Assembly: GCA_949511625.1 (NCBI GenBank)
Contig: CATFEX010000023.1
Span: forward strand, 1 to 64,000
DNA: 64,000 nt
Direction: 5' to 3'
From: UBA11891 sp003533785
GTDB taxonomy: Bacteria; Bacteroidota; Bacteroidia; Flavobacteriales; Flavobacteriaceae
Shown: one piece after another, positions 25,069 through 34,546 of the stretch
How the letters are laid out: each line of letters begins with the position of its first letter
Numbering within the stretch: position 1 is the first letter of the stretch
Notes under the pieces: model-generated
Databases searched by the model: none
What the model was told of the DNA's origin: nothing
The model's input: the letters and a program-made list of their open reading frames with translations, nothing else
Made by a program: the position numbers and the translations under genes

Positions 25069-26844
25069 ATGCAACGGAGCTTGAGTATTTATTCCGGATT
25101 TATATTTTTGCTGCTTTTGTTAGTAGCGATCCCTTTGCAGGCTCAAGTTTCTTTCGAAGGTCGAGTGAGTAAGAAAAAACTGGGATTGAATGAAAGGCTT
25201 CGAGTGGATTTCGTCATGAATCAAAATGGAGATAATTTCAACCCTCCTAGTTTTGAAGGATTTCGTATAATGGGAGGACCCAACCAATCGATTAGCAACT
25301 CCTATGTAAATGGGAAGCGCAGTTTTTCAAAAACATTCACCTACTTTTTGACTCCTATGAGAAAAGGCCGTTTGCTCATTAAGCAAGCCACGGTTGAGAT
25401 CGAAGGTGAGACATACAAAACAACGCCAATACAAGTTGAAGTGACTGAAGCAGTCGCTGTTCCAAAAGACCCGAATAGTGTAGAATATTTGGCCGATCAA
25501 AACCTTCACTTGGTGGCTGAAGTTTCCAAACGAAACCCCTATTTAAACGAGCGTGTTACCGTTCAGTACAAACTGTATTTTAGGAATCCAATCAAAATTT
25601 CGGAAGCACCTAGGGAGATGGAGAGTCCCAAATTTGTTGATTTTTGGAGCCAAAATATTAAGATACCTCAACTACGGATTGAACAAGGGACCTACAATGG
25701 AGAAGCCTATAATGTAGTAGTGTGGCGCAAGACTGTTCTCTATCCGCAAAAAACAGGGAAACTTATTTTAGAACCCCTCACTTTGAATGTATTAGCAGAA
25801 TTGCCCACCAACCGACGTGATTTTTTTGGAGACCGAATTATGCGTCAGGTCAACAGGGTGATTACAGCAGGAGAAACGAGTGTTGAGGTTAAGCCCCTAC
25901 CTGAGTCAGGAAAACCTGAAGATTTCACAGGTGCAGTTGGGCGCTTTGATTTTGATGTATTACTCAACAAAAAATCTCTCAAAGCCTCTGAATCCTTCCA
26001 AGCGCGAATTAAAGTTACGGGAACAGGGAACTTAACACTGTTTGATTTACCCAAATTAAAAGTTCCTAATACTCTCGAGGTCTATGAGCCAGAACACAAA
26101 GAAGATGTGAAAACAAATCTGAGCGGGATGCAAGGGACCATAGAAGACACCTACACGATTGTTCCTCAATATCAAGGAAAATATCCAATCACTCCATTGA
26201 CTTTTACCTATTTTGATCCTAAGAAAGAACGCTACGAAAGGGTAGGATCTCAGAATTTTGTTATTGATGTATTTGAAGGGCCATTGGCCAATACTTCTGT
26301 AGCTCCCAAAGCTACTCCTTCCAATGTAATAGAAGCTCCCAATGCCAATTTTAAATTCATCAAGCTAAGTTCTAACTGGTCTTCTATCGAGAGAGAAACC
26401 TTTTGGGCTACTTCTCGTTTTTATACGCTTCTGATCAGTCCAATAGTTCTTTTATTACTTATGATTCCGCTCCGCCGTTGGTGGCAGACTCAAGTTCCAG
26501 ATGTCCAGTCCCGAAAGCAAAAAGCTGCCAGTCGAAAGGCTCGAAAATATTTGGTTACCGCAAAAAACAGTAGCGGAAATAAAACAAAATTCTACGAAGC
26601 GCTGGAAGCCGCCTTGCACAATTACTTGAAGTCCAAATTCAAAATCGAAACCACGGACTTTAATAAAGAAAAAATAGAGACTCTTCTACAAAATAAAGGA
26701 GTAGAACCCATGTTATCAGGTGCTTTTGTTCAATTATTGCAAAATTGTGAAAGAGCTCGTTATGCTCCCTCCTCCGAAGTCCAAATTCAAAATGACTATG
26801 AGAGTGCTGTGAAAATAATTACACAAATTGATCGAAAGCTATGA
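25069..26844 (+). CDS. batD: BatD: oxygen-tolerance-type membrane protein
   Basis: A 591-residue protein. Signal peptide to about residue 26 (AIPLQAQ), a large periplasmic region with repeated beta domains (FEGFRIMGGPNQS, PYLNERVTVQYKLYF), a membrane helix near 446-466 and a cytosolic helical tail (FYEALEAALHNYLKSKF). This is the classical BatD layout. It starts one base after the batC stop and its own stop overlaps batE by four bases. Confidence 0.93.
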   Translation: MQRSLSIYSGFIFLLLLLVAIPLQAQVSFEGRVSKKKLGLNERLRVDFVMNQNGDNFNPPSFEGFRIMGGPNQSISNSYVNGKRSFSKTFTYFLTPMRKGRLLIKQATVEIEGETYKTTPIQVEVTEAVAVPKDPNSVEYLADQNLHLVAEVSKRNPYLNERVTVQYKLYFRNPIKISEAPREMESPKFVDFWSQNIKIPQLRIEQGTYNGEAYNVVVWRKTVLYPQKTGKLILEPLTLNVLAELPTNRRDFFGDRIMRQVNRVITAGETSVEVKPLPESGKPEDFTGAVGRFDFDVLLNKKSLKASESFQARIKVTGTGNLTLFDLPKLKVPNTLEVYEPEHKEDVKTNLSGMQGTIEDTYTIVPQYQGKYPITPLTFTYFDPKKERYERVGSQNFVIDVFEGPLANTSVAPKATPSNVIEAPNANFKFIKLSSNWSSIERETFWATSRFYTLLISPIVLLLLMIPLRRWWQTQVPDVQSRKQKAASRKARKYLVTAKNSSGNKTKFYEALEAALHNYLKSKFKIETTDFNKEKIETLLQNKGVEPMLSGAFVQLLQNCERARYAPSSEVQIQNDYESAVKIITQIDRKL

Positions 26845-27602
26845 GGAAGAAATCCTACATATTAACTCTGATTTTTGCGATACTAGGATTCATTTCTACC
26901 GCTCAAACTGCTGAGGAATGGTTCCAAAAGGGGAACACGGCCTACACTAACGCCGCTTATAAACAGGCTTTGGAGGCCTACCACAAGGCCCTAGAAACAG
27001 GAGAACACAGCGCGGCTCTTTACTATAATTTGGGTAATACCTACTACCGGCTTAATGAGGTTGCCGAAAGCATTTATTATTTTGAAAAAGGATTGATCTT
27101 GAAGCCTCAGGATCCTGATTTATCCAATAATATTCTTTTTGCAAAGAATATGACTCTGGATGCGATAGAAAAATTACCACAAACCCAAATCACGGCTTTT
27201 AACAATAAGTTGATAGGAATGATGCATACGAACCAATGGGCTTGGTTAACCTTGCTTTTGGTCTGGTTATTCTCAATTCTACTGATTGTCTACCTGTGGA
27301 TACAATCATCTAAAAGCAAAAAACAACTTTTTGTATCCGCATTAGTATTGGGATTATTAGGAGTGGTCAGCTATACAATAACAAGCACCAAATACACGAA
27401 ACTTCATTCCGAACAATTTGGGATTGTTTTTTCAGAAGTAATTCAGGTAAACAATGAACCCAATCAACGTTCAGAAGTACAATTTATCCTTCATGAAGGC
27501 ACCAAAGTTCAAATTATGGAGCAATTTCAAGATTGGCAAAAAATCCGAATTGCCAATGGTGTCGAAGGCTGGGTGTCAGGAGCTATGATTCGAGAATTAT
27601 AA
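26841..27602 (+). CDS. batE: BatE: TPR and SH3-like domain protein
   Basis: A 253-residue protein. Signal peptide to about residue 23, TPR motifs at about 24-110 (AALYYNLGNTYYRLNEVAES), two membrane helices (about 136-156 and 165-180) and a C-terminal SH3b-like domain ending GVEGWVSGAMIREL. This is the BatE layout and ends the operon. The convergent CvpA-like gene begins its stop 2 bases later, leaving no room for a terminator. Confidence 0.9.
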   Translation: MRKKSYILTLIFAILGFISTAQTAEEWFQKGNTAYTNAAYKQALEAYHKALETGEHSAALYYNLGNTYYRLNEVAESIYYFEKGLILKPQDPDLSNNILFAKNMTLDAIEKLPQTQITAFNNKLIGMMHTNQWAWLTLLLVWLFSILLIVYLWIQSSKSKKQLFVSALVLGLLGVVSYTITSTKYTKLHSEQFGIVFSEVIQVNNEPNQRSEVQFILHEGTKVQIMEQFQDWQKIRIANGVEGWVSGAMIREL

Positions 27603-27604
27603 TC

Positions 27605-28132
27605 TTAAATGAATGAATCTTGTAGCCCGGTGGAATCTAAACCAACAACCCAATCAAAAATGAGTCCCCCCATTTCGTAGATTGGAAAATAGAGAACAGA
27701 TTCTTCAAGGAGTGTCGGATCGAGTAAAGTGACTAGAAGATTGATTTTGTGAACAGCAAGTAGCAAAGCGCTAAGGAAAACGCCAATTTTCAACCCTCCC
27801 AAAATACTTCCTAAAAATCGATTGAGGAGCCCCAATGATACCATATTAATCACTTTAGTAATTGCCTTGGCTACCCATGAAATTGCAACTACAATTCCTA
27901 CAAAAACAATGAAATAGGCCATCGCATTCGAAAGAATTGGATTGATTGTGAAATAAGAACTCATCAAGCTTTGAACCCAATCTGAAAAAAGAAAAGCTCC
28001 CCAAAGTCCCAGCAACAGGGCCGCTAAAGAAGCAACTTCAACTAAAAAACCTTTCCGAAAACCTTGAATAAAACCGAATCCCAGTAAAAGACCTAGAATT
28101 AAATCGATAGGATTTATACTCATAAAAGGCAA
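27605..28132 (-). CDS. CvpA family membrane protein
   Basis: A 175-residue inner-membrane protein with four to five hydrophobic segments. DLILGLLLGFGFIQGFRKG near the N-terminus and GLLNRFLGSILGGLKIG in the middle are the CvpA family signatures. Relatives affect colicin V production, purine operon expression and envelope integrity. It is divergent from the next gene. Start at M1 or M4. Confidence 0.88.
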   Translation of the reverse strand: MPFMSINPIDLILGLLLGFGFIQGFRKGFLVEVASLAALLLGLWGAFLFSDWVQSLMSSYFTINPILSNAMAYFIVFVGIVVAISWVAKAITKVINMVSLGLLNRFLGSILGGLKIGVFLSALLLAVHKINLLVTLLDPTLLEESVLYFPIYEMGGLIFDWVVGLDSTGLQDSFI

Positions 28133-28174
28133 GGTGGCATTTTTTTTGGGATTCTACAATAGCAAGGAAAGAGG

Positions 28175-28182
28175 TATCTTCG
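28175..28182 (+). promoter_or_regulatory. -7-like box close before the 121-residue unknown gene
   Basis: TATCTTCG, one mismatch from TAnnTTTG, ends seven bases before the ATG. A TTTG at 28145-28148 is 26 bases upstream, longer than usual. Tentative. Confidence 0.28.
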
Positions 28183-28189
28183 TATTGTC

Positions 28190-28555
28190 ATGACAACACC
28201 TTCCCAGACCAACCGATTGAAGGATCGATGGAATCAATTAATCGATAGACTAACCCAGCGTTTTTCTGATGGAGAAAGTTTGGATGTGGAAGGCGTTCTT
28301 TATTTAATTGGATTGCAAGAATTGGGGCAATTACACCAGCGATTTAAAAAAGACGACAATGTCAATTTGATTCATATCGGTGTGTGTCGCGTTTTGGAAC
28401 CCTACGGATACTATCGATTTGATTTTTATGATTCAGAGGGTTGGCCACATTTTGAATTGGTAGAAGCCCTTCCCAATCTAAAGCCAGGCGAACAGAGTAT
28501 CCTAATGAAGTCTGCCATTGTCGATTATTTTATGGAAAGCGGATTGATTCAATAA
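28190..28555 (+). CDS. Conserved-looking unknown protein next to pheS
   Basis: A 121-residue soluble protein with no signal peptide or membrane helix. I do not recognise a family. It has an amphipathic N-terminal helix (RLKDRWNQLIDRLTQRF), LEVEG-like and GLQELGQLHQRF segments, and a beta-rich C-terminal half with YGYYRFDFYDSEGWPHFE. Codon use matches neighbours. It lies 18 bases before pheS in the same direction, but a -7-like box between them may split the transcripts. Confidence 0.7.
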   Translation: MTTPSQTNRLKDRWNQLIDRLTQRFSDGESLDVEGVLYLIGLQELGQLHQRFKKDDNVNLIHIGVCRVLEPYGYYRFDFYDSEGWPHFELVEALPNLKPGEQSILMKSAIVDYFMESGLIQ

Positions 28556-28561
28556 AACACT

Positions 28562-28569
28562 TATTTTTA
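28562..28569 (+). promoter_or_regulatory. -7-like box directly before pheS
   Basis: TATTTTTA, one mismatch from TAnnTTTG, ends four bases before the pheS ATG. If used, the pheS mRNA would be leaderless or nearly so. Confidence 0.3.
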
Positions 28570-28573
28570 CTGC

Positions 28574-29590
28574 ATGATAAACCAGGTGCAAGAACATCTC
28601 AAAACCGTTGAAAACTTCACAGAGCAAGATTCAGAAGCCATTGAAGCATTTCGGATAAAATACGCTGGGAAAAAAGGGGTATTGGCTGATTTATTTGCTG
28701 CCTTTCGCGAAGTACCTCCCGAAGAAAAAAAAGAATACGGGCTGCTGTTGAATCAACTAAAACAAGCGGTTGGAGATAAAGTTAAAGATTTACAATCTCA
28801 GACTTCGGCACAACAAAGTACCAACCAAGTTACCGACCCTTTTCGTCCTGCTTTTCCCATTGAGATTGGAAGCCGACACCCTCTTTCACTGGTTCGTAAC
28901 CGAATTATTGATATATTTTCTCAAGTAGGATTTTCTATTTCTGAAGGTCCAGAAATAGAAGACGATTGGCATAATTTCACTGCGTTGAATTTGCCGGAAC
29001 ACCATCCTGCGAGAGACATGCAAGACACTTTTTTTATCCAAACTAACCCTGACATACTCCTTCGCACACATACTTCATCTGTCCAGGTTCGTTATATGGA
29101 AAATAATCAACCTCCTATACGAACCCTTTCTCCAGGCCGGGTTTTTCGGAATGAGGCTATTTCGGCTAGAGCACATTGTATATTTCATCAAATTGAAGGA
29201 CTTTATATCGACGAAAAAGTTTCCTTTGCCGATTTAAAACAAATGTTATTGTATTTCACCGAGTCCTTGTTTGGAAAATCAAAAATCCGTTTGCGACCTT
29301 CTTATTTTCCATTTACGGAGCCCAGTGCTGAGGTTGATATATATTGGGGATTGAAAACGGAAACAGATTATCGAATAACAAAAGGAACAGGATGGCTTGA
29401 AATAATGGGTTGCGGAATGGTTGACCCCAATGTACTCTCCAACTGTGGGATTGATCCAGAGAAATTTTCGGGCTATGCCTTTGGAATGGGAATCGAACGG
29501 ATTGCTATGTTGTTGTATGAGATAGGAGACATTCGAATGTTTTTTGAGAACGATATCCGTTTCCTAAAGCAATTCAAAGGAAGCCTCTAG
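28574..29590 (+). CDS. pheS: Phenylalanyl-tRNA synthetase alpha subunit
   Basis: A 338-residue class II aminoacyl-tRNA synthetase subunit. It has an N-terminal coiled-coil that binds tRNA, then catalytic motifs: RHPLSLVRNRIIDIFSQVGF, the motif 2 region RTLSPGRVFRNEAISARAHCIFHQIEG, split by the loop, and motif 3 YAFGMGIERIAMLLY. Family length. It converges on gpsA with stop codons sharing the palindrome CTAG. The beta subunit gene is not in the window. Confidence 0.97.
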   Translation: MINQVQEHLKTVENFTEQDSEAIEAFRIKYAGKKGVLADLFAAFREVPPEEKKEYGLLLNQLKQAVGDKVKDLQSQTSAQQSTNQVTDPFRPAFPIEIGSRHPLSLVRNRIIDIFSQVGFSISEGPEIEDDWHNFTALNLPEHHPARDMQDTFFIQTNPDILLRTHTSSVQVRYMENNQPPIRTLSPGRVFRNEAISARAHCIFHQIEGLYIDEKVSFADLKQMLLYFTESLFGKSKIRLRPSYFPFTEPSAEVDIYWGLKTETDYRITKGTGWLEIMGCGMVDPNVLSNCGIDPEKFSGYAFGMGIERIAMLLYEIGDIRMFFENDIRFLKQFKGSL

Positions 29591-30588
29591 CGTAATTCTT
29601 GGCTCAGTTCGGAAAAGATTGCATATGGGGCCCCTTTTTTATATAAGATTTCATACACGGATTCTATGATTGGTATTTTAGCTCTTCCATTATTAATTTT
29701 TACTGCTGATTCTACTGCATAATACCCTTCGGCTACCATTTTTAAAATTGCCTGAGTTTCCTTAACTGTATACCCTTTTCCGATATGCACCCCGAAGTTT
29801 CTGTTGCGGCTATAATTGGAAAAAGCGGTGACCAGTAGGTCGCCCAAATAAGCGGAATGATTGATGTTTCTTTTTTTACCATAAACACCTCTCAAAAAAC
29901 GTTTCATTTCCCTAACTGCGTTACTAAGCAGAACACTATTAAAGTTATCTCCGTATTCTAGTCCACTAGCGATACCGGCCGCCAGGGCATAAATATTTTT
30001 GAGCATAGCGGCATATTCAATGCCAGTGACATCTTTAGACACCTTGGTATGAATGTATTCACAAGCTAGACGGTTGGCCCAAAGGGAAGCAAGTTTTTTC
30101 TGAGGGAAAGCAATAGTAAGATAGGAACGTTTTTCTCGAGCCACTTCTTCGGCATGACTTGGCCCACCGATAACGCCAATTTGATTTTTTGGAACTTTCA
30201 AATATTCCAAGTGTTGCCCAACTACTAATTGGGTGTCAGGGACAATGCCTTTGACGGCAGATAAAATGATTTTGGACTGGAGCACAGTACCGATTTCGTT
30301 TAATACAGGTCCTATAAATGCGGCGGGAATAGCAAGTAGGAGGTGTGGACTAGATCGTACTACTTCGTAGAGGTTGCTACTGAGTTGGATGTTTTCCGTG
30401 TTGACGGAAAATTGTGACAAATAATTTGGGTTTCGCCCTTCTCTTTTTATACTTTCAATTACATCGATATTTCTAATATACCAATGAACTTCGTGTCCAT
30501 TGTCAACTAATATTTTGACTAGAGCAGTACCCCAACTTCCGCCACCAAGAACGGCGATAGATGTTTTTTTTGATTTGAGGGATGTCAA
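29587..30588 (-). CDS. gpsA: Glycerol-3-phosphate dehydrogenase [NAD(P)+]
   Basis: A 333-residue enzyme reducing dihydroxyacetone phosphate to glycerol-3-phosphate for phospholipid synthesis. Features: VLGGGSWGTAL (NAD motif), SAVKGI (catalytic-region Lys), GGPSHAEEVA and KNIYALAAGIASGLEYGDN. The only possible start is a TTG at 30588: an in-frame TAA lies two codons upstream and no ATG precedes the Rossmann motif. The stop overlaps pheS by four bases. Confidence 0.95.
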   Translation of the reverse strand: MTSLKSKKTSIAVLGGGSWGTALVKILVDNGHEVHWYIRNIDVIESIKREGRNPNYLSQFSVNTENIQLSSNLYEVVRSSPHLLLAIPAAFIGPVLNEIGTVLQSKIILSAVKGIVPDTQLVVGQHLEYLKVPKNQIGVIGGPSHAEEVAREKRSYLTIAFPQKKLASLWANRLACEYIHTKVSKDVTGIEYAAMLKNIYALAAGIASGLEYGDNFNSVLLSNAVREMKRFLRGVYGKKRNINHSAYLGDLLVTAFSNYSRNRNFGVHIGKGYTVKETQAILKMVAEGYYAVESAVKINNGRAKIPIIESVYEILYKKGAPYAIFSELSQELR

Positions 30589-30607
30589 CTTTTAGTTACA
30601 TTTTAAT

Positions 30608-31048
30608 TTAACCCAACCAAGCTTGCCAAGGAATCCGGCTAAGCAACAAAACGAGTCCAAGACTATAGAATATACCAATTCTCAAAAACTTTTTTGAACT
30701 TTCTGTTTGCCTTTTATGCAGAGACCAACCGAGGGTTATCAAAACAATAGCTAAAATATTTGTAACGGGGTGTTCTACCAAGTATAGGCGTGCTTCTGCA
30801 CTTTTCATAACGCCTCCAACACCCAAGCTGGACCATTGTTCGAACCATGGGGAAATAAAATAAAGGAGCAAACCGATGAGGAGTTGAATGTGCGAAAAGA
30901 TGAGTCCGAAAAGAGAAAGACGAAGGTCTTTCACTTCGAAGGTATTGCCACGAATTTTTCCCAACAGGGCATTGCCTGCAGCTACAACAAGAAGTAGAAG
31001 GACAAAATAGGCCCAATAGGAATGTGTCGTTCTAAGGATTGCGTACAT
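30608..31048 (-). CDS. Four-helix membrane protein, cytochrome b-like
   Basis: A 146-residue inner-membrane protein with four hydrophobic helices. Histidines occur within or beside helices (RTTHSYWAYF, IFSHIQLLIGLLLYF, VEHPVTNILAIVLITLG), a pattern that could bind haem. Homologues in Bacteroidota are common but poorly named. It is transcribed from its own promoter inside the 3' end of the aldehyde dehydrogenase gene and precedes gpsA by 19 bases. Function inferred only loosely. Confidence 0.6.
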   Translation of the reverse strand: MYAILRTTHSYWAYFVLLLLVVAAGNALLGKIRGNTFEVKDLRLSLFGLIFSHIQLLIGLLLYFISPWFEQWSSLGVGGVMKSAEARLYLVEHPVTNILAIVLITLGWSLHKRQTESSKKFLRIGIFYSLGLVLLLSRIPWQAWLG

Positions 31049-31066
31049 ATGATAAGGTCTTTAGTA

Positions 31067-31096
31067 CAAAGATATTTTTTTTCGTTAGAGTTCAAA
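31067..31096 (-). promoter_or_regulatory. Full -33/-7 promoter of the four-helix membrane protein gene
   Basis: The minus strand has TTTG (31093-31096), 18 bases, then TATCTTTG (31067-31074), a complete match to the Bacteroidota consensus. The -33 element is inside the end of the aldehyde dehydrogenase coding region. Predicted leader about 13 bases. Confidence 0.6.
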
Positions 31097-32623
31097 TTTT
31101 ATTCCTTGGGCTAAGGGAAGTTTCTTGGAATAATTAATAGTATTGGTTTGGCGTCGCATATACGCTTTCCATGCATCGGAACCACTTTCACGCCCCCCAC
31201 CAGTTTCTTTTTCGCCTCCAAATGCACCACCGATTTCAGCGCCTGAAGTACCTATATTGACATTTGCAATTCCACAGTCACTTCCCCAGTGGGAGAGGAA
31301 AGTTTCAGCTTCGCCAAGATTTTGAGTCATAATAGCGGAAGAAAGTCCTTGAGGAACATCATTTTGAATAGCAATGGCATTTTCAACACTACCCGAGTAG
31401 GAAATCACGTAGAGTAATGGTGCGAAAGTCTCTGTTTGCAATATAGTTGCGTTTGCAGGAATGCTTGCAATGGCGGGTTTGACATAACAACCGCTTTCAA
31501 ACCCCTCACCTTCAATTGGGCCTCCTTCTACAATCCATTTCCCACCTTGAGTACTAACTTCTTTCAAAGCAGTGGTATACTGACTTACAGCTTGGGGATC
31601 TATTAAAGGCCCCATATGATTGCTTTCATCAAGGGGACTACCTATTTTTAGTTGCCCGTAAGCTTTCTTGAGAGCTTGAACAACAGCATCATAAACGCTT
31701 TCATGTACGATCAACCGACGGGTGGATGTGCAGCGTTGCCCACAAGTACCTATTGCTCCAAATACAGCTCCCATGAGTGTCATCTCTAAATTGGCTTCTG
31801 GAGTGACAATTATTGCATTATTACCTCCCAGTTCCAATAAGTATTTCCCTAGCCGTCCTCCTACAGTTTTGGCCACACTTTTGCCCATGGCAGTGGAGCC
31901 CGTTGCCGAGAGAAGTGCAATTCTGGGGTCTTCAGCCAGCCAGCCACCAACATCGGCACCTCCATTCAACAAGCAGGAAACCCCATTTGGAATTTGATTT
32001 TCCTCTAGGACTTCACTGATTATTTTTTGACAAGCCAAACTGCAGTAAGGTGTTTTTTCACTAGGTTTCCAAATACAGACATTGCCACAAACCCAGGCAA
32101 GTGCAACATTCCAACTCCAAACGGCTACCGGAAAATTAAATGCAGAGATAATCCCAACCACACCTAAAGGATGATACTGCTCATACATTCGATGTTGAGG
32201 ACGTTCCGAATGCATCGTAAATCCGTGCAGTTGTCGGGAAAGCCCTACTGCAAAGTCGCAGATATCGATCATTTCTTGAACCTCTCCCAATCCCTCTTGA
32301 TAGGATTTACCCATCTCATAGGATACTAGAGCCCCCAATGCTTCTTTTTTCTCACGAAGTTTGTTGCCAAATTGACGAACCAATTCTCCTCTGTTGGGTG
32401 CGGGCATTTTTCGAAATTCTTCAAAAGCATCAATAGCACAATTAAGCGTTTGATCAAATTCATCTAAGGATGCAGTGGTGACAAGACCAATGGGTTTTCC
32501 ATCAACAGGTGAGTAAGAGTGAATAGGCGTTCCTGAACCAGTCCAATGGGCTCCCGTTGATACTCCTTTTTCCTCAGCAAAAAGACCTAATTCTTGCAAT
32601 AGGGTTGGGATATTAATCTTCAT
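31085..32623 (-). CDS. Aldehyde dehydrogenase, antiquitin (ALDH7)-like
   Basis: A 512-residue NAD(P) aldehyde dehydrogenase. Key features: cofactor segment FNFPVAVWSWN and WKPSEKTP, catalytic Glu in LELGGNNAI, and nucleophilic Cys in GTCGQRCTSTRR. The N-terminal LGLFAEEKGVSTGAHW and the GGEKETGGGRESGSDAW C-terminal phrase match the ALDH7/antiquitin branch, whose bacterial members oxidise piperideine-6-carboxylate (alpha-aminoadipic semialdehyde) in lysine breakdown. No other lysine catabolic gene is nearby, so the substrate is an inference. Confidence 0.88.
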   Translation of the reverse strand: MKINIPTLLQELGLFAEEKGVSTGAHWTGSGTPIHSYSPVDGKPIGLVTTASLDEFDQTLNCAIDAFEEFRKMPAPNRGELVRQFGNKLREKKEALGALVSYEMGKSYQEGLGEVQEMIDICDFAVGLSRQLHGFTMHSERPQHRMYEQYHPLGVVGIISAFNFPVAVWSWNVALAWVCGNVCIWKPSEKTPYCSLACQKIISEVLEENQIPNGVSCLLNGGADVGGWLAEDPRIALLSATGSTAMGKSVAKTVGGRLGKYLLELGGNNAIIVTPEANLEMTLMGAVFGAIGTCGQRCTSTRRLIVHESVYDAVVQALKKAYGQLKIGSPLDESNHMGPLIDPQAVSQYTTALKEVSTQGGKWIVEGGPIEGEGFESGCYVKPAIASIPANATILQTETFAPLLYVISYSGSVENAIAIQNDVPQGLSSAIMTQNLGEAETFLSHWGSDCGIANVNIGTSGAEIGGAFGGEKETGGGRESGSDAWKAYMRRQTNTINYSKKLPLAQGIKFEL

Positions 32624-32748
32624 GATATGATGTATTTGGTGAAGGAAAGGTACATAATTTTGGAGGGCTTTTCCAAGAGAATTAACGAGCTGATTACAAT
32701 TGTAGTAGTGATATTTTTATATCTTGACTAATCAAAAAATTAAAGTCC

Positions 32749-33780
32749 ATGCGCTTTTTAATCCTTTCATTTACAATACTTATTTTCTCATGCAATCAAA
32801 TGCCCCAGCCCCCAATAGAAGGGGATTCGCAAAACCAATTTGGGATTGTGATTCATGGGGGAGCAGGGACCCTCCTTCGATCCGATATGACTCCAGAAAT
32901 GGATGCCGCCTACCGCCAACTACTTCAAGAAGCTGTGACTACTGGGCACGCTATTCTGGCTTCGGGAGGAAGCAGTACAGAGGCGGTAGAAAAAACAATT
33001 CATGTCATGGAGAATTCACCCCTCTTTAATGCAGGGAAAGGAGCCGTTTTGAATGCAGAAGGGGAGATTGAATTAGATGCTTCATTTATGGACGGTGCCC
33101 GATTGGATGCTGGTGCCATTGCTGGGGCACGTTTGATTAAAAACCCCATTTCAGCGGCCATTGCAGTGATGAATAATTCTCCACACGTGATGCTTTCCAG
33201 CACAGGTGCTGATCGATTTGCTGAAACCCAGGGACTGGCTATGGAAGCACCTGATTATTTTGTAACCGAACGACGAGTTCAGTCCTTACAGCGCGTACAA
33301 GAGGAAGAATCTTCCACACAAGCAAATATCCAACAAAAATCCCCCTTCTATCAGCAACAACGATTTGGAACGGTTGGTTGTGTAGCCCTTGACCAAGCTG
33401 GGAATCTAGCAGCAGGAACTTCCACAGGAGGGATGACCAATAAAAAATGGAACCGGATTGGAGATGCCCCCATTATAGGTGCAGGAACTTATGCCAATAA
33501 TGCAAGTTGTGGGATTTCAGCAACGGGATGGGGAGAATATTTTATCCGTTCGGTAGTTGCTCATGATATAGCTGCTTTAGTTGAATACAAAGGGCTTAGT
33601 ATCCAAGAAGCTGCTCGCCTTGTCATTCACGAAAAAGTAGCCAAACTTGGCGGCGATGGAGGAGTAGTAGGTCTGGATCGCAATGGGAATGTGGCCATGG
33701 AAATGAATACAGAGGGAATGTATCGCGCTCATATGAATGCCCAAGGAGAACAAACTATCAAAATCTATAAAGACGAATGA
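32749..33780 (+). CDS. Isoaspartyl peptidase/L-asparaginase lipoprotein
   Basis: A 343-residue Ntn-hydrolase. Lipoprotein signal with LIFSC (Cys15). The early IHGGAGT motif and the autoprocessing site FGTVGCVALD, where Thr208 becomes the N-terminal nucleophile, are diagnostic, as is GTSTGGMTNK downstream. It cleaves isoaspartyl dipeptides and/or asparagine, here probably in the periplasm. TATTTTTA and TATCTTGA -7-like boxes lie about 30 bases upstream. Its end overlaps the next gene by four bases (ATGA). Confidence 0.93.
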   Translation: MRFLILSFTILIFSCNQMPQPPIEGDSQNQFGIVIHGGAGTLLRSDMTPEMDAAYRQLLQEAVTTGHAILASGGSSTEAVEKTIHVMENSPLFNAGKGAVLNAEGEIELDASFMDGARLDAGAIAGARLIKNPISAAIAVMNNSPHVMLSSTGADRFAETQGLAMEAPDYFVTERRVQSLQRVQEEESSTQANIQQKSPFYQQQRFGTVGCVALDQAGNLAAGTSTGGMTNKKWNRIGDAPIIGAGTYANNASCGISATGWGEYFIRSVVAHDIAALVEYKGLSIQEAARLVIHEKVAKLGGDGGVVGLDRNGNVAMEMNTEGMYRAHMNAQGEQTIKIYKDE

Positions 33781-34088
33781 AAAAAGGATGTTATGCGGTA
33801 ATTTTCAGTAATCAAATGAAGGCAATAGATGATGTATTCTATCAGCAATTATCAAAAAGTCTTCGCAAACTTGCGCAAGACCAAAAAGGTTATTTGGGAT
33901 TGGAAAGTTATCGGAATGAAGACGGGGCAGGAGTGACTATAAGTTACTGGGAAACAAAAGAAGCGATTGTTGTCTGGAAAAAAAATAGCGAGCATTTGGT
34001 CGCTCAGCATTATGGTAGAGAAAAAGCCTATGATCACTATAGCGTTCAGGTCTGTGAAGTGATGCGAAGCTATCATCACACTTCATAA
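33777..34088 (+). CDS. Antibiotic biosynthesis monooxygenase (ABM) domain protein
   Basis: A 103-residue small dimeric alpha-beta-barrel protein: YAVIFSNQ at the start, GYLGLESYRNEDGAGVTISYWETKEAI in the middle, and HYGREKAYDHYSVQVCEV at the end, typical of ABM proteins. Such proteins act as monooxygenases, haem-degrading enzymes or quality-control proteins. It is translationally coupled to the isoaspartyl peptidase gene. Specific function unknown. Confidence 0.85.
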   Translation: MKKGCYAVIFSNQMKAIDDVFYQQLSKSLRKLAQDQKGYLGLESYRNEDGAGVTISYWETKEAIVVWKKNSEHLVAQHYGREKAYDHYSVQVCEVMRSYHHTS

Positions 34089-34526
34089 ATTTGAATTATA
34101 GTACTCAGGATTTCCAGTTACTTCTTCCCCCAACCAGTTGGGTGGGGTAAACGGGGCATCGAGAGAAGGCAATTCTACTTCGGCCAATATCATTTTTTTG
34201 GGTTCTTCAAAGACATCCACTACAACTTCAGAGGCTTCATAAGGTACCATATAGCGTGTTTTTAGGATAGTCCCAGGCAAGCATAGCAACAATAATTCTT
34301 TCGCCTCTTCCAGAGGAATTTCTTTTTCCCATTCCAATCGCGAGAGACCAGAACTATCCGATTTCCCCTTGATTGTAATCCATCCTTGATCATTGGATAT
34401 TCGCACTCGTACCGTGCGGGCTGGATCCTTACTCAAATAGGCTTGCTGAATGCAAAGTGATTGTCGTGACAAGCTTATAAAGGAGGTGTCCTTAACCAAA
34501 AATTTTCGCTCAATTTCTCTTTCCAT
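34083..34526 (-). CDS. CYTH-domain phosphohydrolase/triphosphatase
   Basis: A 147-residue CYTH protein. The signature EIERKFLV (ExExK) is at residues 3-10 and acidic/basic pairs follow along the tunnel fold (RTVRVRISNDQG, WITIKGKS, LEWEKEIP, VVDVFEEP, AEVEL). Bacterial members hydrolyse tripolyphosphate or act on adenylates. It converges on the ABM gene with a 6-base overlap (TCATAA) and diverges from dinB with interleaved promoters. Confidence 0.9.
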   Translation of the reverse strand: MEREIERKFLVKDTSFISLSRQSLCIQQAYLSKDPARTVRVRISNDQGWITIKGKSDSSGLSRLEWEKEIPLEEAKELLLLCLPGTILKTRYMVPYEASEVVVDVFEEPKKMILAEVELPSLDAPFTPPNWLGEEVTGNPEYYNSNL

Positions 34527-34546
34527 AAACGGGAATGATTTTCATT